From positions 186,001 to 250,000 of the forward strand of contig JAHJVE010000003.1 of NCBI GenBank assembly GCA_018828385.1: a stretch of DNA of 64,000 nt. Reading direction: 5' to 3'. Position numbers and translations under genes: made by a program. The notes below the pieces were generated by a model that was not told the origin of the DNA, made no database searches, and saw nothing but the letters and a program-made list of their open reading frames with translations. This document shows, in pieces, positions 35,977 through 44,200 of the stretch (position 1 is the stretch's first letter; each line of letters begins with the position of its first letter). This DNA comes from Gammaproteobacteria bacterium (lineage in GTDB: Bacteria; Pseudomonadota; Gammaproteobacteria; Burkholderiales; Rhodocyclaceae).

Positions 35977-37275
35977 TTATTCGCCGTACCGGGTGTCGAC
36001 CTGTATGCCCATTTTTTTCAGCATGGGCGTCGGCAGCTCGCCGCCGGCACAAACGATGACGGCATCGTTCGGCCGTTCGAGGATGTCGTCGCCATGTTTG
36101 AGGATGACGTTGTCGACACCGATTTCTCGGACTGTGCTCTCCAGTATTTGTTCAATTTTGTTATCGGCAATGGCTTCGGCCAGCCGTGTCCGGTTTTTCG
36201 GCTTGACCCGGTCGAAGGCCTTGCCGCGGTAACTCAGGGTGACGCGGGTGCCTGGTTCGTTGGCGATGTCGAGGGCGGCTTCGAGGGCGCTGTCGCCGCC
36301 GCCGACGACCAGCACGTTCTTGCCTTGGTACTGTTCCGCTTCGATCAGCCGATAGACCACCTTGGCCTGTTCTTCGCCCTTGGCGCCGAGCTTGCGCGGT
36401 GTGCCGCGGCGCCCGATGGCGAGCAGCACGTTGGCGGTGGAGTAGCTCGCCTTGTTGGTACGGATCGAGAAAATGCCGTCGTCCGGCGTGATTTCTTCCA
36501 TGCGCTCGCTGAACTGGATGTTGGGCGTCGCCTTGTCGAGGATGCCCTGCCAGATTTCCATGAGTTCTTCCTTGCTGATTTCGCGAACCTTGATTTCGCC
36601 GATCAGCGGCAGGCGCATCGGCGCCGTCATGACCAGCTTGTTGCGCGGATAGTGGTAGGTCGTGCCGCCGAGGGAGTCTTCCTGCTCGATGGTCACGTAG
36701 CGGAGTCCGGCCTCCTTGGCGGCGAGCGACGAGGCGATCCCGGCCGGGCCGGCGCCGATGATCACGAGATCAAGGTCGGCCTTGCCCCTGGGGCGTTTGG
36801 TGATGGTCTGGACGGCATGCGTGCCCTGGCGGATGGCGTTGCGGATGAGGCCCATGCCGCCGAGTTCGCCGGCGATGAAGACGCCAGGGATGTTGGTCTG
36901 GAAATCGGGGTCGACCTGCGGAATGTCCATGCCGCGCTTGGCCGTGCCAAAGACCAGCTTGATGGCACCAACCGGGCAGGCGGGCGCGCAGGCACCATGG
37001 CCGATGCAGTGTGTCGGATTGATCAGGACGCCCTTGCCCTTGATCACGCCGAGCGCTTTTTCCGGGCAGTTTCGGACGCAGGCGCCGGAACCCATGCAAA
37101 TTGACAGATCGACGACAGGGTGTAGCGAGGGCGGTTCGGTCAGGCCCGCCTCCTTGGCTTCGTTGAGGACGGCAAGGTGGCACTCGGAAACCTTCTTTTT
37201 TGTGCGCTGGTGAAAGGCGGCCGGAATGAGGATGAGCAGGGCAGGGAGCAGGTAGTAAATCAGGTCGGACGTCAT
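35977..37275 (-). CDS. Membrane-anchored ferredoxin-flavoprotein oxidoreductase
   Basis: A 432-residue protein: one N-terminal helix (about residues 5-21), a ferredoxin-like domain (about 55-105) and a thioredoxin-reductase-like FAD/NAD(P) module (about 165-432) with VIIGAGPAGI and VVGGGDSALEAA. It lacks the CxxC active site of thioredoxin reductase. In both ferredoxin motifs the usual second cysteine is missing: CMGSGAC and CIGHGAC, each followed by a CP. It should pass electrons between NAD(P)H and a membrane or soluble carrier. It is co-translated with the upstream GGDEF-like gene (four-base overlap) and is divergent from the multihaem cytochrome locus, which suggests a functional link. 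Confidence 0.82.
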   Translation of the reverse strand: MTSDLIYYLLPALLILIPAAFHQRTKKKVSECHLAVLNEAKEAGLTEPPSLHPVVDLSICMGSGACVRNCPEKALGVIKGKGVLINPTHCIGHGACAPACPVGAIKLVFGTAKRGMDIPQVDPDFQTNIPGVFIAGELGGMGLIRNAIRQGTHAVQTITKRPRGKADLDLVIIGAGPAGIASSLAAKEAGLRYVTIEQEDSLGGTTYHYPRNKLVMTAPMRLPLIGEIKVREISKEELMEIWQGILDKATPNIQFSERMEEITPDDGIFSIRTNKASYSTANVLLAIGRRGTPRKLGAKGEEQAKVVYRLIEAEQYQGKNVLVVGGGDSALEAALDIANEPGTRVTLSYRGKAFDRVKPKNRTRLAEAIADNKIEQILESTVREIGVDNVILKHGDDILERPNDAVIVCAGGELPTPMLKKMGIQVDTRYGE

Positions 37276-38234
37276 TCGCTTATTTTCGCTAGCTTGTTTT
37301 CAAGGGTATTTACCGTACTCATCGGATCTTCGCCAGATTCGTGCTGAACGGCGGCCATTGCTACGGTCAACCGGAAATTTTGGCCAAAATTGAAAAGTGC
37401 GAAGGCTGCCCGCATTTCCTCGGCGACCTTTGCGGCGCTGTCCAGCACGGTGTTGGGGAGCAGGATCATGAAGGTGTTTCGATCCCATTGGCACGCTGTA
37501 TCCGAGGTGCGCAGGCGTTCGGTAATCGTTTCGGCGCAGCGGCACAAATCCTCGTCGGTGAGCTGGCCGTTGTCAGGCAGGGCGATGCGGCCCCCGATCA
37601 GCGAGAGTGGCAAGCGGTAGCGGTCGGAAATGGCCGAAACGTGGGCCAGTTCGGCCTCGAAGCATTCGGCCGAGGGCAGTCCGGTCAGACTGTCGCGCAG
37701 ATTCATGCTCGTTTCCGGATTCGGCGGCACCGAGCGGGACGCATAGCGCATGAGCAGGGCGACAAACAGCGAAAGAATCAGATGCTTGTCCAGACGTTCG
37801 TGGTCGCTGGCCAGTTGCCAGGTCAGTACGACAAACAGGCCGCCGAACAGCAGCCACAGCAGGAGCGGCAAGTTCTGGTAGCGCCAGGCCCACCAGACTG
37901 CAACCAGCGGCGCCCAGAACAGCAGGGTCGAGGCCAGTTCCGAACCGGGATGACCGGTGTTGAAGCGGATGCCGAGGGCGGCCACCAGCAATACGTAGAT
38001 CGAGACGTCGACCGCCAGGCCGGCGTGGCGGTCGGCCACCATCCATCCGGCCTGATGGGCGATCCAGATGAGCAGGAGTGGCAGGCTGACGAGCAGATAA
38101 ATCAGGCTCGTGCCGGTCGGCCAGAGTCTCTGGAATTCGACGGTGGCGATGACGAAGAGACCGAGAAGACCACTCATTGAACCCGCCGAGTTGATAAGGC
38201 GTGCTTTCGCTGGTTGCACCGGATTCTTATTCAT
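37272..38234 (-). CDS. Membrane protein with degenerate GGDEF domain
   Basis: A 320-residue protein from ATG 38234 (MNKNPVQPAK). Six or so hydrophobic helices (about 15-165) are followed by a GGDEF-fold domain with RDSLTGLPSAECFEAEL. The catalytic loop reads WDRNTFMILLP instead of GG(D/E)EF, so it is probably not an active diguanylate cyclase; it may bind a ligand or act as a membrane scaffold. The dispersed repeat (37360-37396) encodes NFRLTVAMAAV, exactly where active GGDEF domains have a TVSIGVA strand. It sits at the head of a two-gene unit with the ferredoxin-flavoprotein. Confidence 0.78.
   Translation of the reverse strand: MNKNPVQPAKARLINSAGSMSGLLGLFVIATVEFQRLWPTGTSLIYLLVSLPLLLIWIAHQAGWMVADRHAGLAVDVSIYVLLVAALGIRFNTGHPGSELASTLLFWAPLVAVWWAWRYQNLPLLLWLLFGGLFVVLTWQLASDHERLDKHLILSLFVALLMRYASRSVPPNPETSMNLRDSLTGLPSAECFEAELAHVSAISDRYRLPLSLIGGRIALPDNGQLTDEDLCRCAETITERLRTSDTACQWDRNTFMILLPNTVLDSAAKVAEEMRAAFALFNFGQNFRLTVAMAAVQHESGEDPMSTVNTLENKLAKISE
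37360..37396 (+). repeat. Dispersed repeat copy inside the degenerate GGDEF gene
   Basis: Exact core GCTACGGTCAACCGG followed by AAATTTTGGCCAAAATTG. In the gene it is read as FGQNFRLTVA. Confidence 0.92.
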
Positions 38235-38396
38235 TGTTGATTTCCCCCGAACGGCGTGCACCTTGTCATGTGAATTTTTTGGTATCCTTCAATAAGTGTG
38301 AAATTTTACCCCGTCATGTGCAAGCCCGATAGTCTGTTGATGCTTCGGGTTTCCCGGCGGAAACGGCCCAAGGCCGACGATCTTATTTTGGAATAC

Positions 38397-39308
38397 ATGA
38401 ACACAAGTGCACTTGGTCCAATGACGGTAATTTCCCTGGAGGGAGAAGCAAAATCCTCTAGCGAGAAAGTGTTTCGCATTGCTTGGCGGGTATCCATGGT
38501 GCTGCTGGTTGGCGTGCTGCTGCTTCTTGCCTGGCTGGTGCGAAAAGGGGAGTTCTACGAAGCCGATTCCGATTTTGCTTATTACATCGGTCTGGTCGGT
38601 GGTCTGCTCATGCTCAGTCTGCTGCTCTACCCCTTGCGCAAGCGGATTCATGCGTTCGACCGCCTGGGGAAAATGGAAACCTGGTTCAAATTTCACATGG
38701 TCGCCGGTATTACCGGCCCGTTGCTTGTGCTTTTTCATTCAACCTTCAGAACCGGCTCGCTCAATGCTGCGGCGGCGCTCTATTCAATGCTGTTGGTGGC
38801 GTTTAGCGGTGTAGTTGGACGCTTCATCTACCGACATATCCATCGCGGACTTTACGGTAAAAAACTGACCCTGGAAGAAGTGTCGGCATTGGTTAGCGAC
38901 TGCGCCGACCATGTTCGGTCGGTCTACGCCTTGCAACCTGACATTGAGCCAAGACTGAAGGCGTTCCATGATGCCGCGTTTGATCGGACGGGGTCATCGT
39001 TGCAGCGAGCCTGGCGTTTTGCCACCCTGCGCTGGAGGAGTAAGCGTTTGTCCAGGCAAGTTCGCGGGGATGCCAAAAAGGCGTTGGTCAAACAGTTCAA
39101 AAAGCACGGCGGCAGGCGTCGCGAGGTCATCATGAACTACCGACTGGCACGCGAGCAAATCGAGAGCTATCTCGATTCCGTCGTGATGGCATCGCAACTT
39201 TCCGTCTGGGAAAAAATGTTTTCCATGTGGCATATCGTGCATATCCCCTTCCTTTATTTGCTGGTTTTTAGTGGAGTCGTCCATGTTGTTGCGGTCCACA
39301 TGTATTAA
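38397..39308 (+). CDS. Membrane protein with two HX13H helices (cytochrome-b-like, candidate quinol oxidase)
   Basis: About 303 residues from ATG 38397 (MNTSALGPM); ATG 38421 or the frame's earlier starts are alternatives and no ribosome site decides. It has five or so hydrophobic helices. Two contain histidine pairs spaced 14 apart: HMVAGITGPLLVLFH and HIPFLYLLVFSGVVH, the spacing used by ferric-reductase-like and other di-haem b proteins to hold two stacked haems. A basic cytoplasmic segment lies between. It is the first gene of the multihaem run and its 3' end overlaps the 24-haem gene by 26 bases. A role in moving electrons from quinol to periplasmic cytochromes is inference from motif and context. 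Confidence 0.75.
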   Translation: MNTSALGPMTVISLEGEAKSSSEKVFRIAWRVSMVLLVGVLLLLAWLVRKGEFYEADSDFAYYIGLVGGLLMLSLLLYPLRKRIHAFDRLGKMETWFKFHMVAGITGPLLVLFHSTFRTGSLNAAAALYSMLLVAFSGVVGRFIYRHIHRGLYGKKLTLEEVSALVSDCADHVRSVYALQPDIEPRLKAFHDAAFDRTGSSLQRAWRFATLRWRSKRLSRQVRGDAKKALVKQFKKHGGRRREVIMNYRLAREQIESYLDSVVMASQLSVWEKMFSMWHIVHIPFLYLLVFSGVVHVVAVHMY

Positions 39309-41115
39309 CCGGCTATTTTCGGCTCTGACGCTGATTGTCGCTCTCGCCTTTGCCAGCGGGGCGGCGGCCGAGTCGATTGAAAAGGTGTTGATGCCGGGTC
39401 AAGTGATCAGCGGCCACGCCAAGTACGAACACGATTGCGAGCAGTGTCACCAGCGCTTCGACAAGAAGGCTCAGACCAAACTATGCCTCGATTGCCACAA
39501 GGACGTGGCGGCCGACGTTCGCGCCAGGAGCGGCCTGCACGGCAAGCTCGAAGACAACAATTGCCGTGCCTGCCACACCGAGCACAAGGGGCGCGGGGCC
39601 GATATCGCGCCCATCGACAAGAAGAAATTCGACCATTCAAGGACCGACTTCAAGCTGCTCGGCGCGCACAAGGAAAGCAAGTGCGAGAGCTGCCACCTGG
39701 CCAAGCGGAAATATCGTGAGGCGCCAAAGCTGTGCAACGACTGCCACAAGAAAATCGACGACGAAAAGGGCCACAAGGGCCATCTCGGCACCAAGTGCGA
39801 AAACTGCCACAACGAGAAAAAGTGGACGGACACCACCTTCGATCACGAAAAGACCAAGTTCTCGCTGCTCGGCGGCAAGCACGCCGACGTCAAGTGCAAG
39901 GAGTGTCACGAGGACAAGACCTACCAAAAGACGCCGCTGACCTGTAACGGCTGTCACAAGAAGATCGACCAGGAAAAGGGGCACAAGGGGCGTTATGGCA
40001 TCAAGTGCGAGTCCTGCCACAACGACAAGGGGTGGAAGGAGATCATCTTCGACCACGACAAGGACACCAAGTATGACCTCAAGGGCAAGCACCGTCAGGC
40101 CAAGTGCAACACCTGCCACCTGCCGGAGAAGGGCTATATCTATAAGGTAAAGCTGCCCACCAAATGTTTCGCCTGCCACAAGAAGGATGACCAGGAAAAA
40201 GGGCACCGTGGCGACCTGGGCGAGAAGTGCGAGAGCTGCCATAACGAACGTGGCTGGAAAAACGCCAACTTCGATCACGATGAAACCGACTTTCCGTTGC
40301 GTGACAAGCACAAGGATGCCAAGTGCGACACCTGCCACAAGGGTGGCGTGAGCGGCCCCAAGGCGAAGAAATTGAAGGTGGATACCGCGTGCTACGCCTG
40401 TCACCGCAAAAATGACGACGAAAAGGGACACAAGGGGCGCTACGGCGAAAAGTGTGGCACATGCCATACCGCCAAGGACTGGAAGACCAGCATCTTCAAT
40501 CATGACAAGGAAACCAAGTACCTGCTCAAGGGCAAGCACCGCGAAACCAAGTGCGACTCCTGCCATTTGCCGGTCAAGGGCAATATCTACAAGACCAGGC
40601 TGGAAGAGACCTGCATTGCCTGTCACAAGAAAGACGACAAGCACAAAGGTCAGCTTGGTAACAAGTGCGAAACCTGCCATGACGAAAAGAAATGGAAAGA
40701 CACCCCCTACGACCACAACAAGTCGCGCTTCGCGTTGACCGGTAGCCACGCCAAGGTCGAATGCAAGAAATGCCACCTCACACCCGCCTTCAAGGATGCG
40801 CCGCTAAGCTGCAACGGCTGCCACGCGAAGGACGACAAGCACAAGGGCGGCTACGGCAAAAAATGTGAAACCTGCCACGCCACCGGCACCTGGAAAACTT
40901 GGGACTTCGATCATTCGACAACGCATTTCCTGCTCGAGGGCGGGCACAGCAATCTTGACTGCAAGGAATGCCACAAGGACTCGAAATCGGGACCGCGCAA
41001 GCCGGGACGGGCGTGCATCGCCTGCCATGTGAGGGATGACGTGCACAACGGCGCATTTGGCAGTCAGTGCGAAAGTTGTCACGTCGCGGCCAACTGGAAG
41101 AAAGTCAGGCGCTAG
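39283..41115 (+). CDS. 24-haem periplasmic cytochrome c
   Basis: A 610-residue protein from ATG 39283 (GGAG at 39273-39276). A signal peptide ends near GAAA (about residue 30). I count 24 CXXCH motifs, about one per 25 residues. The spacers are rich in lysine and aspartate with repeated KGHKG, FDHDK and KCxTCH elements; the FDH histidines are candidate distal haem ligands, so bis-His haems are likely. The basic, compact repeat pattern suits a periplasmic electron carrier. It overlaps the upstream membrane-protein gene and precedes the giant cytochrome by 129 bases. Confidence 0.93.
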   Translation: MLLRSTCINRLFSALTLIVALAFASGAAAESIEKVLMPGQVISGHAKYEHDCEQCHQRFDKKAQTKLCLDCHKDVAADVRARSGLHGKLEDNNCRACHTEHKGRGADIAPIDKKKFDHSRTDFKLLGAHKESKCESCHLAKRKYREAPKLCNDCHKKIDDEKGHKGHLGTKCENCHNEKKWTDTTFDHEKTKFSLLGGKHADVKCKECHEDKTYQKTPLTCNGCHKKIDQEKGHKGRYGIKCESCHNDKGWKEIIFDHDKDTKYDLKGKHRQAKCNTCHLPEKGYIYKVKLPTKCFACHKKDDQEKGHRGDLGEKCESCHNERGWKNANFDHDETDFPLRDKHKDAKCDTCHKGGVSGPKAKKLKVDTACYACHRKNDDEKGHKGRYGEKCGTCHTAKDWKTSIFNHDKETKYLLKGKHRETKCDSCHLPVKGNIYKTRLEETCIACHKKDDKHKGQLGNKCETCHDEKKWKDTPYDHNKSRFALTGSHAKVECKKCHLTPAFKDAPLSCNGCHAKDDKHKGGYGKKCETCHATGTWKTWDFDHSTTHFLLEGGHSNLDCKECHKDSKSGPRKPGRACIACHVRDDVHNGAFGSQCESCHVAANWKKVRR

Positions 41116-41156
41116 TCAGATGCATAATTTGTGTGATAAATTCCCGCAAAATGTTT

Positions 41157-41170
41157 TTGACTTGTATCAA
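41157..41170 (+). promoter_or_regulatory. FNR/Anr-like site upstream of the giant cytochrome
   Basis: TTGACTTGTATCAA differs from TTGAT-N4-ATCAA at one base of the first half-site. It lies 75 bases upstream of the GTG start in the only sizeable gap within the multihaem run. A matching -10 at the usual distance is not obvious. Confidence 0.55.
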
Positions 41171-41244
41171 CGCGTCGCCAAATTCGAGCTTCCTCAAGCT
41201 GGGCTACGAGAATTGATTAACCGGTTTAACGAGGTACCCTGCCT

Positions 41245-44200
41245 GTGACCTACCTTGCTCGTCTATTCCTTGTCGTGCTTGCCGCTGCCGCTCTCCTGTT
41301 CGGGCAGTGGGGCAGCGCTTTTGCACAGACGCAAGCCGATAGCGCGCAAAACCTCAGCTTTGATCACAACAAGACCGGCTATATTCTCGATAACGCGCAT
41401 AAATCGGTTAATTGCGAGACCTGCCACACTTCAGGTGTTTTCCGTGGCACGCCGCGTGCCTGTGCCACCTGTCATGCCGGTGCCGGTGCCAGGGCGCCGG
41501 GCAAGCCGGCAACCCATATTCCGACAGCGGCGACATGTGATTCCTGCCATCGCCCGGGCGCTACCAGCTGGAGCGAAAAGCCGACCGGATTTGTTAAGGG
41601 GGCATCAGGGCACGCGATCAATCCGCTACTCGGTGTTACGGAAACCAATTGCCAGACCTGTCACAACGGCGCCTTCATCGGGGCCAATGCCCTGACCAAG
41701 CCGGCCACCCACATTCAAACCTCGACGGCCTGCAGCACCTGTCACAACACGACAGCATGGACGCCAGCCACCAACCCCCATGCCGGCGTCCAGCCGGGAA
41801 CCTGCGCCACCTGTCACAACAGCGTCAATGCAACCGGTAAAACGGTCGATCACATTCCTACTGCTGCCACTTGCGATACCTGTCACAAAAATTTCTCGAC
41901 CTTCGTGCCGGCCAGAATGGATCACTCCGGCTTGAACGGTCAGTGTTCAACCTGTCACTCGGGACGTTTCTCCTCGCAGAGTGCCCAGAGCAAGCCAGCG
42001 ACCCATCTGTCGACAGCTCAGCAATGCGATACCTGCCACCTGTCAACGACGTCCTGGGCCGTTGCAACATTCGATCACGCAAATCGGCCGCAAAATAGCC
42101 AGTGTTCCGATTGTCATACGCCAGGCGGGTCGGGCTTGAGCAAGCCGGCCAACCATGTGCCGACTGCCGCCGCCTGCGATACCTGCCACACCAACTTCGT
42201 GTCGTTCAGTCCAGCTCAGATGAATCACGGCGGGACGGCAGCCAATTGCTCATCATGTCACAACGGTGCCTTTATTTCCGTCAATGCGCTGAGCAAATCC
42301 GGACGCCATATTCCCACTGTCGTTCAGTGCGATTCCTGTCATACCAGCGGCTTCGTTTCCTGGTCGCCGGCAAAAATGAACCATACCGGCCTTGATGGGC
42401 AGTGTGCCAGTTGTCACAGCGGCGGTTACCTGCCGCAGAATGCCCAGGCCAAGACGGCAACGCATATTTCAACGACGGCCCAGTGTGATAGCTGTCATGG
42501 CTCGACGGCAACCTGGGCGACCGCAACCTTCAACCACGCCAACACCAGCCCGGCGGTGGCCGGGCGCTGCTCCTCCTGTCACAACGGCGCGAATGCCTTG
42601 GGCAAGTCGGTTAACCACATTCCGACAGCCGGGCAGTGTGATAGCTGCCACAACACATTTACCGCCTTCTCGTCGGTCGCCATGAGTCATGCCGGTACGG
42701 CGGGGACGTGTAACAGCTGTCATAACGGCAACTTTGCTTTCGCCAACGCACTGGCCAAGACGGCGGTCCATATTCCAACCGGCGCCCAGTGCGATAGCTG
42801 TCACACGGGTGGCTTCAATACCTGGTCGCCGGCGGTGATGAACCATACCGGCTTGAACGGTCAGTGCTCGACGTGTCACGGTGGTGGCTATGTCTCGCAA
42901 AATGCGCTCGATAAGCCGCTGACCCACGTCAGTACAACGGCTCAGTGTGACACATGTCACGCCAGCACTACGTCGTGGGCTACCGCTACCTACAGCCATG
43001 ATGCGTCGGCGATAGGCCGGTGCGATACCTGTCATGGCGTGACGGCACTGGGCAAATCGGCCAGGCATATTCCGACAGTGACGACTGCGGCGAATTGCGG
43101 CAGCTGTCATAACAACTACGCCTCCTTCAAGCCGGCGGCAATGGATCACGCAGCAACCGGCGGCGCGGCATGTGCGACCTGCCACGGTGGCGCCTATGTT
43201 TCGCAGAATGCCCTGACCAAGCCCGCAACCCACATTCAGACCTCCGCGGCTTGCGACAGTTGTCACGGAAATGGCAATGGCTATACGTCCTGGACTTCCG
43301 GATCGTTCAATCACGCTACTGCGACACCATCCGTGCTCGGCCGTTGTGCCAGTTGCCACAATGGGGTCACTGCCCAGAGCAAGTCTGCCGTTCATGTGCC
43401 GACCGGAAATGCAACATCGTGCGAAGACTGCCACGGGACGACCTATACCGCCTTCAAGCCGGCCAGGATGAACCATGCCCTAAGCAGCGAAGCATGCGCC
43501 ACCTGCCACAGCGGGGCCTATACCGGCCAGGGGGCTCTAGCCAAGCCAATCAACCACATTCCGGCCACGGCGGCTTGCGATACTTGCCACCAAAACAGCA
43601 ACTTCGTGTCCTGGGCGCCGTCATCGATGGATCATACGGGCCAGACGCAGTGCTCAACCTGCCACAGCGGCGCATACCTTGCACAAAATGCCCAGACGAA
43701 GCCGAGCACGCACATATCGACCAACGCGCAATGTGCCAGTTCGGGGTGTCACACGGCACCGACGGGTACGTCGCAGGGGTCGTGGCGGGTTGGTTCCATT
43801 CCGAATCACGCCTTGTTCACCCCGTCAGTCGCCGTCGGCGACCATAGCTGCAATGGCTGCCACAATGGAACTGCAGGCAAGGGCATTGCCAAGCCGGCTA
43901 CCCACATTCCTACGACGGCGTTCTGCGATACCTGCCACACCAATTTCAATGCCTTCGCACCGGCCAGCATGAGCCATGCCGGAATTACCAACGGTTGTGC
44001 CAGTTGCCATGGCGGCGCGCATGTCGCACTGAATGCTCAGGCCAAGCCGAGCAGTCACGTTCCGACCAGCAGTTCTTGTGAGACCTGCCACGGTTCGACG
44101 AGCTTCACTGCTTTCAAGCCTGCCAGCATGAACCATTCGACAGCCACCGGGGTCGCTTGCGCAACCTGCCATGGCGGCGCCTACACGGGACAAGGCGCGT

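Noticed and set aside
35776..37104. A 442-residue plus-strand frame opposite the ferredoxin-flavoprotein gene
   Set aside because: Shadow frame; the minus strand has intact FAD and NAD(P) motifs.
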